Positions 26,232 through 39,419 of a DNA stretch of 64,000 bases are shown here, in pieces. The position numbers and the translations under genes were made by a program. Source of the DNA: Sipunculus nudus. Lineage: Eukaryota > Annelida > Sipuncula > Golfingiida > Sipunculidae. The first letter of the stretch is position 1. The number at the start of each line of letters is the position of its first letter. The notes under the pieces are model-generated. The model did no database searches and was not told the origin of the DNA. It worked only from the letters and a program-made list of their open reading frames with translations. The DNA is taken from NCBI GenBank assembly GCA_026874595.1, contig CM049321.1, forward strand, positions 5,696,979 through 5,760,978, in the 5' to 3' direction.

Positions 26232-27600
26232 TGTAATATTTGAAACTGTACATACAGTGATACTGGTATATTTTTTGAAGATTATTTCTTTTTTAATTTA
26301 TCATTTGCGTTTTGGAGCAAAGTATATTTATGAAGACCATCCTGAATAATCATGTCTGTCTATATAAGACTGAGGAACAGTTATGGCTATATTTTGTGTT
26401 TAACTGTGGCACAACAGTTTAATGCCAAGGGTCTTGTGGCTTTGACTTGCAAGTTTTTGATTGCTCAGATGTTAGCTATGGATACTAACTGGACTGAATG
26501 AGACTGATCTTATGTTAGTTTTGTGTGTCTCAGAGGATAGTGCATATGAATGTATATACTGAATAATTCAGTGTGATACCGAGTGCATTTTAGAGTGTTC
26601 AGTCGCAATAGAACACAGGCAGACCACGTAATCAGGTTGCTCGTTTGCAGGTTTGCCAATTTTCTGCGACTACGAGAGCACCTGCTCAATCGCATGTTGT
26701 GACCAGAGAACTGTGACTCAGTTATATTATTGCAAATTCAAGTGAGGATAATAAAACCAGATGATTGTTTCTATTATTTTTTGTACAATTATTTGCAGTA
26801 GAATGTATCGATGTAAGCGTGGTAATGTAGGTTTAGAGAGCTTAGATGTTTTATTTGATGTTGGTTTCAGTTCAGTTGTAATTCCATGAGAATTGGTCGG
26901 TTTCCTGTAGTAGCCTTGTTTATTGTAGACTTCAAAGCCAACGCACCTGGATACTCTCTGGAGGTGTGTCCATTTTAGTTTCCATGCAATTAATGGCAGG
27001 CTGCATAATATTGTAGGGCGATAGACCAAAGGCGGTCAGGATGTAACGTAAGCAGGTGTATTTAAGTTGTAGTCGAGAATAGAAGCAAAAATCCTAGGTC
27101 AGAGCGCTAGATGGTTTAGTCGGACTGTTGTTTGGTACAGAGGAGTATAGAACGTCAGTGATCAACCGTGTGTTCTCTGTATTCATATTTACTCATTAAA
27201 TAACAATCGGACTATCCATACCATATCAACTCAGCAATAATATTCAGTTCTGCCATAACATTTACATTTTACTTCCCACAATAAATGAACAGTCCTGTTT
27301 TACTTACAGTCATATCTACTCAGCAGTATTAATCAGACCTGCCATACCATATGTACTCAGCAATAACAATCACATCTGTCAAAACTTATCAACTTAGCGA
27401 TAACAATCAGGTCTGCCAATATACCATCAACTCAGCAATAACACAGAGAACTGACATTACAATCAGGCCTGCGATTGACAGTATTACTGTACTCTCAACA
27501 ATAAGTCGATAGTCATACTGCATGTGAATATCTTATACGTGTTAAATAATTCTTAACCTGTCAACAGCAGTCTTTACTGCAGCCATCTTATCAAGTCTAA
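26232..27600. repeat. Repeat block R2, copy 2
   Basis: It matches 34,775-36,060 closely from tgtaatatttgaaactgtac onward, including the tagtgcatatgaatgtatat and gatgttggtttcagttcag blocks. At its right end, near 27,600, the match switches to the tcctcactttac block of A, whereas the copy at 34,775 continues into more R2 and then B. Confidence 0.85.
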
Positions 27601-27890
27601 TAAGTTTATCCTCACTTTACCAAACACTTTGGACTGGGGAGTTTTAACATGGGCATTCATAACATATTACAATAAATATACGAACCATGAAGTGTTGTGT
27701 TCCTCTCGGGTTGATTGTCAGTCAGATGGACCCTGAACATACGAACATCGTAAGTCCGCTCATCGATGCCCTAAATTACATTTTGGCAGCTAGTACCAGG
27801 TGATCTAATTTCGACTCCACTGATTCTGGAAATTTTACACTGGTTTTATTTCCATTGATCCCCCTACTATTGACACCAGTGCAAATGTTT
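27601..27890. repeat. Composite repeat A, short internal fragment
   Basis: It matches 40,210-40,515 (tcctcactttac, tctcgggttga, ccactgattctggaaatttt and ctattgacacca blocks in the same order) and more weakly 1,550-1,800. Confidence 0.75.
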
Positions 27891-28429
27891 GACAACAAAA
27901 CTGTTTGTAGCAAAGACAGACGGACAAACAGACGGACGGGGCCAATCATTATATTTCACTCCGTTTAGGCGGTTGATCATACGGTACGCCTCCAGTTTGC
28001 TGTCTGTTTAACTTAATTTTTATAGGTATGAAAGTTGATTTGAGAGTACAAGTTCGCACTTTTTAAGCACATGATTTTCCTTGTAAGCAAAATACAGCTG
28101 ATAAGAGACCCATAATAAATTTTAGGGCTAGGTATCGCCTATAAATTCGTACAGCAATATATTGCGATATGTGTTAGCGTATTGCGATACGTTTTCCAAT
28201 ACTTTATTGTGTTAAATATTTATGATATATATCAATATTATATTGTATTAATATTTATCTTATATATCTACAATTATAATAAAAATAAACAATTGGTAAT
28301 CACATAAAATAAAGTTTATGCGGATCTTTTTTTCAAACAAGAAATGTAGCAATACTACTTACTAATGTACATAAGAAAGTACTTACATGCTTTTGGCAGT
28401 ACTCAAAGAAACATTTAAAATCAGAGGGC

Positions 28430-28476
<47 letters not shown>

Positions 28477-28570
28477 AACTTTTAAAATACCGTAAAACAT
28501 AACAATTTTACCTACAGGTGTCTCTTTTCTAATTTTCCATGGTTTTACTGATCTTATTAATTTGTTTGTT
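27891..28570. other. Mixed spacer: simple repeats and MITE-like patch
   Basis: It contains an agacggacggac-type simple repeat near 27,920, a patch rich in TATTGCGATA/GCGATA words (28,120-28,290) that resembles short GGGCTNGGYAT-type elements, and (TA)n at 28,433-28,471. A related GCGCGATATT/TATCGCGATT patch is at 41,493-41,560. No gene is seen. Confidence 0.45.
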
Positions 28571-30046
28571 TATATTTTCAATTAAGTTAACCAGTGATGA
28601 CCGACATATATACTGTTTTCAAGGTTCCAGTTGCATTCCAAAATAACTATATGCTGACCTTTGTGTGCCAAACGGAAGAGATTTGTAAACTATTTAAAAA
28701 AGATTAAAACAACGCTCACGCGCAGTTGTGGAATTTCCCATAGGCCTTATGTTACATTCGTTACCTCTGCAAGGGCATAGCATGTTGATGCCGAAGGGCG
28801 CTTGGCAAACCACCACCAACCCTTACACGATTTGCCATGTTTTATTTAGGACAAACCTTCGAGACACAAAATATCTGACAAGAAAATTATAGCATGGAAG
28901 TAATTAAAAAAAAGTTAATATATCGGTCAGATAACCACATATAACAACCATGCTCCAGTTTACTTTACACCTACATCTGCAGGTAATATTTTATATATAA
29001 AAAAATCTTCGACGTTCCTTTGCAATTTTTATGGAATAAATGAGAAACTGAAGATACCTTCAAAACAAATAAGATACATAATCGAAGATAAATAATAACT
29101 TCTCATGTTTTGAGTCGTCTAGATTTCTAGACTTCATTTGAGTTCTAGACTGATTCAATTTGTTATGAACCCTTTTGCCATCAGGTGTCCTGCACCCCCA
29201 ACCCTACAGCCCCAGTGGCACCCGTTCACGTAAATCCTCCCTATGCCATTGCTCTCGGCAACGTGGTTGATACGAAAAGTCAAGTGACAAGTAGCGTTCG
29301 ACTGTGGTCCTTGTGGTATTTTCGACTGTCGATCTGAGGCTTTTGGGGAAACCCTTTTTGCCCAACTTGGCTACCATCATCTATTTACTGCAGGAACGGC
29401 AGCCAGGGTGAATATAATGAAACCAAGACTTTATTGTTTAAAATGTTACTTTTAAGTGTCAAATGGAATTGAACAAATGTGAAAAAAAACATATATTATA
29501 AATATGTTCCTATTTGGATACTTTTAAAACCTAGTTGTTCGGTCATTGGACCGTTTATTCAGTTATTTGGATACTGAACGGTTGCAAGTGGCAATCTCCG
29601 TAATTAAAACAGTTAACGAATGCAGCATTTAACATGTGCGCCGAAAGTTGTTTCCTTATTCCACGCCATTGCCCAAAGGCTGAAAACAGGAAAACGTTGT
29701 CCCACTACCAAATCTGTATTTGCATATGACATTAAAGTGAAATATTCAAGTCACTATATTTTTAACAAGAAAATGGAAGTGTGGCATTTTCAAAACAAGA
29801 AAAGATCAGTCATGTTTACATCAATTTTGATTACTGTACGATTTCGTCGAGTAACAATTTACAGAAACAAAGATATATATATACCTCGTAATTACTTGAA
29901 TTTTCTTACTATAAATAAGTAAAATAATGAACAATGCACCCCAAATTAGTGATAAATAATTTTTTTTGTTAAGATTTTAAAAATCTTATGGATATACCAG
30001 AGTTTTAGGCTGGCTATATAAATATGCAAATATTAGGATATATATG

Positions 30047-30047
30047 T

Positions 30048-30113
<66 letters not shown>

Positions 30114-30115
30114 CT
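30047..30115. repeat. (TC)n(TA)n microsatellite
   Basis: About 45 bp of pure TC is followed by a TA run, the same compound type as at 5,662-5,780. Confidence 0.95.
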
Positions 30116-31056
30116 GCACAAAATATCTGCTACGAAAATTATAGTATGAAAGTAATTTTAAAAACGGTGATATAAGTAACCAAATAAAACAGCCACGTTC
30201 CAGTTTACTTTACACTTACATCTGCAGGTAACAATTTATAAATATAAACATCTCGGGGACGTTACCATACAATTTTTATGGGATAAATAAGAAACCGAAG
30301 ATACCTCCAAAACAGATAAGATGAATAATCCAAGATAAATAATCACTTCTCATGTCTTGAGTCGTCTAGAATTCTAGACTTCATTTGAGTTCTAGACTTA
30401 TTCTAACATTTAGGCACTCTTTGACCAGCGGACGTCCTGTTCAAAATAATACTTTTTCTTGTCAAATGAAATTGAACAAATGTGACATGAAACATATTTT
30501 TTAAATGCGTTCCTATTTGGGTACTCTTACAACCTAGTAATTCGGTCGTTGTGTCCTTTATTCAGTTATTTGGATACTAAAAGGTTGAAAGTGGCAATCC
30601 TGTAATTACCACAGTTAGCGAATCCAGCATTTAACTAGTGGGCCGAAAGTTGTTTTCTTTATTCGACGCCATTGACCAAAGGCTGAAAACAGTAACACCT
30701 TGTCCCTCCTCCAGATCTGATTTTGCATCGAATAATATGGGGAAATATTCAAGACACTATATTTTTTACAAGAAAAGGATAGTGTTGCATTTCAAAAGAT
30801 GAAAAGATCGGTCTTATTTACATCAATTTTCAATACTGTACACTTTCATCTACGATTAACAATTTATAGAAACAAAAATATACAGCTCGTTATTTCTTGA
30901 ATTTTCATAGGATAAATAAGTAAAATAATGAATAATACACCCTTAATAAGTGATTAATAAGATGATTTTTTTATATCTTGATTTGATTTTATAGAGAGAG
31001 CCAAAGTGTTAGGCTGATTATAAAAATATATGCAAATAACATGTACATATATATAT

Positions 31057-31101
<45 letters not shown>

Positions 31102-32284
31102 AGATAGTTATGTTGCCCGAACCCATCTTCAGGATAATCTGGCTATTCCTCGAAAAGAACCTCACAGTGAATTAGATTTGATTAAATGTCTTCAGTAAAG
31201 ATGTTATCTCATGATTTTATATCCTGCTCAAAATAATATCTTTCATAAATAAGATTAGATCAATGCATACGACTGATATGTTACGGATTCCCTTTTTCCT
31301 CATTCAACAGACAATGCCACCTGCAGAATACAGACCTTGATCGCTAATCCGAAAGAAGACTTCCCAAAAATGGCCGGATATTCGACACTTTACATTAAAC
31401 ATTCTCTAGACGCGGAGTTAAACCAATACGTTCTGTAGACCAATTATTTGAAGTAAACATCACATATCGGGAGACGATGTACAATATGAAAGAGACTATC
31501 AAGAAACAAGTGTGTACTTATCTAACTAGGAATCAATAGGTATACAGTATAGGAAAGGATGGGTCGTTTAAGTGCTGTTTTGATGGTTGCAGTTCTTCGA
31601 ACCCCGGGAAACTGGAACAAGTTAAGAAGTAGTTGTTAAATACACAGATGCACTTAAATAAAAGGGGAATTTCTTTTGCCGACATGATAACTGTATGCTA
31701 CTAGATTTCATGTTATTTTCACTTATTTCATCGCTGAGACGGTTGCCAAGCACATTCAGAACTTACATTTCGCATTTCAACGCAATATAGCATTTGAGAT
31801 CATTGTTGAAAATACTCATGAGTACACTTTTTTGGAACATGGTAAATATTAACAATTTCTAGATATGCCAGATGCATATCTGTTAGCAGGTCGGTCTGTT
31901 TACAGTAAAATAATCAAATACGTTGGGAGAAACGTTAAACGGCCAAGTTCAGTGCATGACCTTTGGATGAATATAACCTTTATCGACCTGAAAAAAATAT
32001 TTGACATGGTACAATTTGTGCTTAACACCGAAAAAAGAGCCGTATGTTGCATCATGTTGTACTTTAAAATACCCCAGATTGTGCTTTTAAAGCTCAAATT
32101 TTAAAACGTTTCTACCCCATGTTAGGGGTAAAAGTCTTACCGACCTCCCTTTACAACAACCTCCCGATTCTCAAACCCTATATCTGAAAAATAAAACTGT
32201 AGAGTTGAACAAAGATATTTGGCACCAAGAAGGCCGGAATAAATTTATATGTGTTTAAAAATAAAATATTGCCGCTGTCTAAGG

Positions 32285-32680
32285 TCTGAGGGGCAACATA
32301 ACATTCCCCCACCCCCCCCCCAAAAAAAATCCACCCCTCGCAATATTACCCCCCCCCCCCCGTGACAAATACTCCCGGACAATTACCACCACCACACAGT
32401 AATCCCCATTTACCAGACAATTACCGGCATAAAAAACCCCGATAGACCCCCATGCCAAACAAAGACCCCTTACAATTACCACCAAGAAACCCCTCCCCCC
32501 AAGAGGCAATCACTCTTCCCTATCCCCCCCACGCCCCCAGCCCGAACAAATTCCCCCGATAATAACCCGCCTCCAGTCAATTACCCCAACCTCCAAGAAA
32601 ATTGCCCCCTAACAATTACCCCCCCCCCTTCCGAAAATTACCCCCAAATAAACCCCGGCCGCCATCCCTGACAATAATCC
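32285..32680. repeat. C-rich degenerate array (A copy at 28.6-32.7 kb)
   Basis: Irregular units such as gacaattaccccc and aataaccc with poly-C runs near 32,300 and 32,348. The minus strand is G-run-rich. Confidence 0.8.
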
Positions 32681-32690
32681 CACATATCAG

Positions 32691-33777
32691 CATTGTATCA
32701 CGATGGTGATAGAATTTACTCTATCTATATGGTATTAATTTCCAAGTAAATCCCCATGCTGATTAACCTAGTCCTGAGAATTTGCTTTGAATGTGCCCCC
32801 TCCCCTTCATGACAGACTGTGTTGTGTCTGAGAGGTCAGCATGCAATCTATGTGGAAACAGTCCTGTGAGTTGATTCCCTGTCACAGATATTTTTGTGTC
32901 AGAGTGGTCAGCATACTGAACAGGCAGGCCGAATCAGCTCCACACAGCAGTAAATTACCATGAGTACTCCACATAAAATTGAGCATTAAGACTGGAATTT
33001 TCAGCAACAAAGTGAAAGTAAGTCAGCAGTCTGATATGGAATACCATGTGGACAGCCCTGTTCTTGAGGATGTACATGTCAAGGTAAATCTGTACACACC
33101 GGACTATACAGAGGTATTTCTCTGTTCAGCCGGAACATAATACAGCTGATGAAAGACATGGAGACGGGGTATAACGATGACAGTCTCAATGGAAGTGTCA
33201 GTGATCCCGACCAATGTGATAACTGCCTTTGCATTTTTTGTGTGACAAGTAACCTACCACACACCGGGTTGGACAAATGAAAATGCCAAAGGTAACAGGA
33301 ATAAAGCTATTTTTTTTTTCATTCTGAAACTTGTTAGATATTTATTTTTAACTAAATCAACATGAAGCAACAATACCCCCTTGAGAAGGGTATATTCATA
33401 TGACCAGGCTGAACCAAGGCTCTGTTTATGATTACTATTCTTAAGCTCCACCCTCTTTACCAATGTGACCTAGTCTTCTGACTTATACCGGCTAATTCAA
33501 ACTGGATATTACCACTGATATTTCCTCTCAAATATTACAACATACACGTGAGGAGTTGAGTGTTTTTACTTAGCTCATGTTATTCACAACACATTTATAT
33601 TTATCTCAGAAAAAAACTGGATGTATACAGCTACATTTAAACTTGATACCTCCAGAAATGTGTAAAAATATGCCTGAGCTCTGTTCTGCATGCACAGACC
33701 ACTCCCATTGATAGTGTGCTCCCATAGGGTCTTTTATATACCCGGGGTTCCCCTTTTGTAATAATAATATTATTATA

Positions 33778-33819
<42 letters not shown>

Positions 33820-34774
33820 GTTATTATTATTATTCTGTCCCTTCTTGGTGGCGAGGGTATTCTACATTACCCTCGGTTTGTCTTTCAGCTGATTCCCGGA
33901 AAAAAAGGGGGAAAAATAAACAGCATATGTTGAAATTTTGTGAAGGGTTCAGATGACATCTAAGGAACAATCCTTTTAATTTTGGAAGTAATCGGATTCA
34001 AAATAAACCTTTCAATTCAAAGAAAACTCTGCCGCTGTAGCCAATTGTTGTTGTTGTACAGAATAGTTTCAAATTTCTGGTAATATATATTAGCACTATC
34101 GCGTGACTTTGTTTTGGTTTTACTTTTAAGGGAGAAAGTAGAACATGTAATAATAAACAAGCTGTGATCTACACCGAGAAAAGGGAAACAACAAGTTACG
34201 TTCATCTGTTTTGATTATATATTTCCTCTGATTAACTCTGAGGTATGTGTGTTGCATTCTCTCTTACGAGATGGCACTTCAGAAAAATATAAATTAGAGA
34301 ACACTTGATTCACAAAATGTGACTCATAAGATAATAATTAGCAGAATGTTGAAGTGAGGGAGTTTCATGTGTATATGTATGTCGCGACCTCTCCCCCCCC
34401 CCCCCCCACACACACAGTGTTCGGCGTACATTTTGTACGAGGTGGAAAGGTATAAGGTTTGCAAATGGGACCTGAAGCGTTCGGACTTAGGATATAGATT
34501 AGAGAGACCAGGCGCATTTTGTTAGATGCTGGCAAAGATCGGAGAACAATCTAGAAAGAAATAACACCCTGGGAACTAAAATCTCCGTCTATCGATTCTC
34601 AGGGGGATAAGATCTTTTTGCTTTGCCTTCTTCTTCTTCTTGATCTCCTTCTTCTTTTTCTCCTCTTTATTATTATCATTGTTATTTTTATCATTTTCTT
34701 TAATTATTGTTTTGCTACTTCGTTGAGCAAATTACGTTAATCTGTTTTGATTATATATTTCCTCTGATTAACTC
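32691..34774. other. Mostly single-copy region with simple repeats
   Basis: No supported gene. It holds (ATT)n at 33,760-33,840, a CTT-rich tract at 34,625-34,690 and a poly-C run near 34,393. A direct repeat (ctgttttgattatatatttc) lies at about 34,206 and 34,741, flanking about 490 bp. An open stretch at 33,060-33,283 on the plus strand is described under findings. Confidence 0.5.
33760..33840. repeat. (ATT)n microsatellite
   Basis: About 75 bp of ATT/TTA triplets, slightly interrupted. Confidence 0.95.
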
Positions 34775-37480
34775 TGTAATATTTGAAACTGTACATACAG
34801 TGGTACTGGTATATTTGTGGGAGATTATTTCTTTTTTTAATTTACCATTTGCGTTATGGAGCAATGTATATTTATGAAGAACAGTCATGTCTGTCTATAT
34901 AAGACTGAGGAATAGTTATGGCTATATTTTGTGTTTAACTGTAGCACAACAGTTTAATGCCTAGTGTCTTGTGGCTTCGACTTGCAAGTTTTTGATTGCT
35001 CAGTTGTTAGCTATGAATACTAACTGGACTGAATGAGACTTATTTAATGTTAGTTCTGTGTGTCTCAGAGGATAGTGCATATGAATGTATATAGTGAATA
35101 TTTCAGTGTGATACCGAGTGCATTATAGAGTGTTCAGTCGCAATAGAACACAGGCAGACCTCTTAATCAGGTTTGCTCGTTTGCAGGTTTCTCAATTTCC
35201 TGCGACTCCGAGAGCACCTGCTCAATCACATGTTGTGACCAGAGAACTGTGACTTAGTTATATTATTGCAAATTCAAGTGAGGATAGTAAAACCAGATGA
35301 TTGTTTCTATTTTTTTGCTGTACAATTATTTGCAGTAGAATGTATGTAAGCGTGAGAACATAGGTGTAGAGAGCCTAGATGTTTTATTTGATGTTGGTTT
35401 CAGTTCAGTTGTAATTCCACGAGAATTGGTCGGTTTCCTTTAGTAGAATTGTTTATTGTAGACTTCAAAGCCAACGCACCTATATACTTGATTTTTCCTA
35501 GCTTTTCTCTCTGGAGGTGTGTCCATTTTAGTTTCCATGCAAATATTGGCAGGCCGCATAATATTTCAAGGCGTTTGGCCGAAGGCGGTCAGGATGTAAC
35601 GTAAGCAGGCGTATATGAGTTGCAGTCGAGAACAGAAGCAAAATCCTAGGTTAGAGCGCCAGATGGTGTAGTCTGTCTTTTTTTTCGTAACGAAGGAGTA
35701 TAGAACGTCAGTGATCAACCATGTGTTCTCTGTAGTCATATATACTCATTAATAACAATCAGACTTCCAATACTATATCAACTCAGCAATAACAGTCACT
35801 TCTGGCATAACATTGACATTGTACTTCCCTCAATATATCAACAGTCCTGTTTTACCTGCAGTCATATCTACTTAGCAAAAACAATCAGGTCTCCCTATAT
35901 ACCATCAAATAAGCAATAACACGCAGACCTGACATAACAATCAGGCATGCGATTAACATTATTACTCTACCCTCAACAATAAGTGATAAGTCATACTGCA
36001 TATCAATATTTGATACATGTTACATAATTCTTAACCTGGCAACAGCAGTCTTTGCTTATAAAAGCTATATGCTTGTGCAATATTTAGCAGTTCTCTCTCA
36101 ATATTGGGCAATTATTGTGCAACATGGCCCAATATCTTATACTCGTGCCTTAATGCATTAGTAACTTTACAAAATAACATTTGTATGAGGTGTTTGCTGG
36201 CTTTCCTTCTCTTAGGTAACCAGTCAATCTTATTCTTTGCTCATAACAGCTATATGTTAGCAGTTCCCTCTCAATATTAGGCTCTTTTTGTACATTATCG
36301 CCCAATACCGTATACTTGTACCTTAATGTACTAGTACCTTAATAATATAACACTTTCATTAGGTGATATGCTTATTCTTCCTTTTATATAACCGTGATTT
36401 ACAATTTTACCTAATTTGAGAAATGGAGAAAAGCGAGGTGAAGGCTGGCTTCACATTAATTGGTTGAAAGTCAGAAATACAGAAAAAATATTATATTAAC
36501 TTTTAAAAGACCCATTAAACATACAGATTATTTCCTACAGTTGTCGCTATGCTCATTGGCCAAGGGATTTCTGATCCTGTTTATATATCTTTAGTATTTA
36601 ATCAAGATTACCAGTGATACATGACATATATGCTGTTTCGTAGCTTTTCTTTTACAGTTTCTTTCAGATCATGAATACAACATCTGCTCCTAAAGAGTAT
36701 ATGCTGACTTTTGTATGCCAATAGGCCTTATGCTGCATTCGTTACCTCTGCAGGGGCGTAGCAAGTTGGTGCCGCAGGTACATAGCAAATCCCTTCACAC
36801 CCCTATCCGATTTGACATGTAATATCGAAGACAAACCCTCGAGACTCAAAATATCTGCTAAGAAAATTATAGTATGAAAATAATTTTTAAAAAGTGAAAT
36901 ATCATTCATATAAGCAAGAAAACAATCAAATTTCAGAATACTTTACACTCACATCTGCATGTAACATTTTATATATAAAATGATTTCTCGGGGATGTTAT
37001 TGTACAAAATGTACCGGGATAACGGGATAAGGAATCATGCCTCCGAAACAAATAAGCAATTAGTAATAATTTCTTTTGTTTTTTGTCTTCTAGAGTTCCG
37101 GACTTCTTTTGAGTTCTAGACTGATTCTTATTTTTATGCACTGTTTGGACAGCAGGTGTCCTGCACCCCTACTCCTACGGTCTCTGTGGCATCCCTTTCC
37201 AATAAACACTGGTAACGCCTCAGCCTTTTGCAATATGGTTAATTCGAGTAGAGAGGTGATAATTAGCGTTCGAAACGAGGTCCTCGTGGTATTTCAACTC
37301 CCGATCTGAGGCTTTTGTGGGAAAACCTATCTGTCCAACATGGCAACACTGCATCCATGGTGCATAAAGAAACTAAGATTTTATAATTGAAAATAATACT
37401 TTTTAATATCAAATGAAATGGAACACATGTGACACGACATATATACCACAGTTAATAATGCAGCTTTAGACGTGCGCTAA
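34775..37480. repeat. Repeat block R2 copy 3 followed by diverged unit B
   Basis: R2 (34,775-36,570) matches 26,232-27,600 and 15,849-17,430. From 36,573 it passes directly into a B-like unit (ttatatatctttagtattta, gtagcaagttggtgccgcag and cctgcacccctactcctacg blocks). The R2-to-B order is the same as at 15,849-18,911, showing that R2 plus B was an ancestral arrangement. The SINE at 37,490 interrupts the B/A continuation. Confidence 0.85.
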
Positions 37481-37489
37481 GACTCCAAC

Positions 37490-37738
37490 CTTAGGGACCT
37501 AGACAGCTGAGTGGTAAAACGCTCGGCCTTCTCCGCTGGCGACCTGTGTTCGATTCCCGGCGTGGCTATGAAAATAGGTTGTAGTTGCCCGTCATAGGTC
37601 GATAATTATTTCCAGGTCCTCCGGGTTCCTCAACCCTTACCGACTACCGAGCGCCAAAATTCGAGCCATGGAGAGTGCCTCGTATTAGTTATTTAAACTA
37701 GTTGTACAATCAATAAATGTAAAATGAATAAAGTTTAT
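37490..37738 (+). mobile_element. tRNA-derived SINE
   Basis: A tRNA-like head carries both RNA polymerase III internal promoter boxes: an A box around cagctgagtggtaaaacg (37,504-37,521) and a B box GTTCGATTCCC (37,548-37,558), spaced as in a tRNA. A non-tRNA body follows (tccgggttcctcaaccctta near 37,619, then gccatggagagtgcctcg) and an AT-rich tail ending aatgaataaagttta. It sits inside a copy of the B/A repeat, because flanking blocks (cgtgcgc before, ttattccacgccattgcc after) are adjacent in other copies. The tRNA of origin is not certain. Confidence 0.85.
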
Positions 37739-37828
37739 ACTTTTTATTCCACGCCATTGCCCTAAGGAGGAAAACAGTAAAACCATATCCCCAATCCCAA
37801 CCTAATTAGGCATCTGATATTAATCAGA

Positions 37829-37879
<51 letters not shown>

Positions 37880-38720
37880 TATACCAGATGGTTATGCTGC
37901 AACAACCACATTCATTATATCCTGGATACTCCCCTGAACAGGGCCTTACAGTAAAATAGATTTTATCAAATGTCTTTAGTAAAGATGTTATTTCGTGAAT
38001 TTGCCTATCTTTGTTAAAAAAAATCTGACATGAATAAGAATATATAAAATGTACACTGAAATGACGGGTAATGATTATTGCCGACATGATAAATTTTTGC
38101 TGATAGATTTTATTTTACATTCACTTACCTTATGGCTGCGGCGGTAACCAAGCACATTCAGAAGTGTTCGCACATCAACGCATTATAGCATTGGGGATCA
38201 TTCTTGAAAATAATCAGGCGTACACTTTATGAAACATGGTAAATATTTACATATCCTATTTATGCCAGATGCTTATCTGTAAGCAGGTCGGTTTCTTTAC
38301 AAACCCGGACCCCCGCTATAAATATAAACCTCCCTTTTGAGAGACAGGACAAACTCTCTTCCCCAGACTATCATCATACTCCTAACTCCAAACGTACCAC
38401 ACATTAAAAAAATAGATTTCCATTAAAAAAATAAACTTCGCTAAATTTTCAGTAATAAATTACTTTCGATATAACATTATTTAACATTAAAGATAAAATG
38501 CACCATTGTTGACAGTTCAATAAGGCTACATTTTCTTAATATGAAATAGCGAAAATTCAGAGTCAGGAAAATTTTACAAAACTATAAACTTAATAGTAAA
38601 TTTTAAAATTATTGAATATTTTTATCCTATTTTATCTTAACGGTGGGTGAGTGTTAAGAAATTTTGACTAGGTGTCCTTTCTCCATGGAATAGATGAGTC
38701 TCGCATTTCCTCATTGGACG
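37739..38720. repeat. Composite repeat A, internally deleted copy
   Basis: It continues the repeat after the SINE: ttattccacgccattgcc block, (TA)n at 37,831-37,876, gctgcggcggt block near 38,136, then the AT-rich block (38,330-38,720) that follows the C-rich array elsewhere. The C-rich array itself is almost wholly deleted. Confidence 0.75.
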
Positions 38721-39060
38721 TAACATATCAACTCAGCAATAACACTCACATCTGACATAATAATCAGACCTGCGATTAACAGTATAACTCTACTCTCATC
38801 AATAAGTCAATAGTCACACTCTATGTCAATATTTTATACATGTTACATAATACGTTACATGTCAACCGCAGTCTTTGGTCATAACAGCTATATGCCAGTC
38901 AGTTATTAGCAGATCCCTCTCAATATTTGGCAGTTATTGTACATTATGACCCAATACCGTATACTTCTACCTTAGTGCACTAGTATCTGTAATGTATAAC
39001 ATTTCAATGAGGTGATATGCTAGTTCTACCTTTTACGTAACCGAGAAATACAAACAATTT
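38721..39060. repeat. Repeat block R2, fragment
   Basis: It shares the atatcaactcagcaataaca, cctgcgattaacagtat and cccaataccgtatact blocks with 16,780-17,220 and 35,930-36,330. Confidence 0.75.
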
Positions 39061-39419
39061 GACCAAATTTTGATAACATATCACATTGTAATTGGACTGA
39101 TATGCATTTCTAACTTTTTACTTATTCCAGGCCTACATTGATAAGCCTTAACTTCTCTTGCTTTACTATCTTTTCAAGAGATATATATTTCTCCCACTGT
39201 TTATCATAAAATCAATGTACTTGATATATCTTTGAATCTAGTGAGCATAATCCGTTGACCAATACAGCCATAATTTATCCTGTCAGACTTGGCCTTATAA
39301 CTATTTTAAGCTATTCCAAAAACCCATTTGTCCATTGTTTCGAAGCCTTTTGGACAAAAACCTTCGAGTAAACCTATTCTCAATAGCCTTTACAATTTTA
39401 TCTCCCAGTTGGGCACTTT
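39061..39419. other. No gene seen
   Basis: AT-rich sequence with no repeat match that I could find by eye and no supported frame. Confidence 0.4.

Larger units (their letters stand above)
28571..32690. repeat. Composite B/A repeat, diverged copy with C-rich array
   Basis: The 5' part (28,571-29,760) is a diverged B unit (tccatttgttt-like start, the tctagatttctagactt block near 29,118, gcatcagtgtcctgcaccc-like block). A second partial B/A junction follows at 30,112-31,100 after a (TC)n(TA)n microsatellite (30,047-30,115). The 3' part (31,140-32,690) is A with the gctgagacggttgcc block and a C-rich array at 32,285-32,680. No coding potential is conserved. Confidence 0.75.

Noticed and set aside
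26727-27029. 100-residue minus-strand ORF as a transposon protein
   Set aside because: It lies in R2, but the homologous stretch at 35,280-35,600 carries indels that break the frame, and no recognisable motif is present.
37490-37738. A functional tRNA gene
   Set aside because: The internal promoter boxes are present, but the stems are imperfect and the sequence continues into a SINE body and tail.
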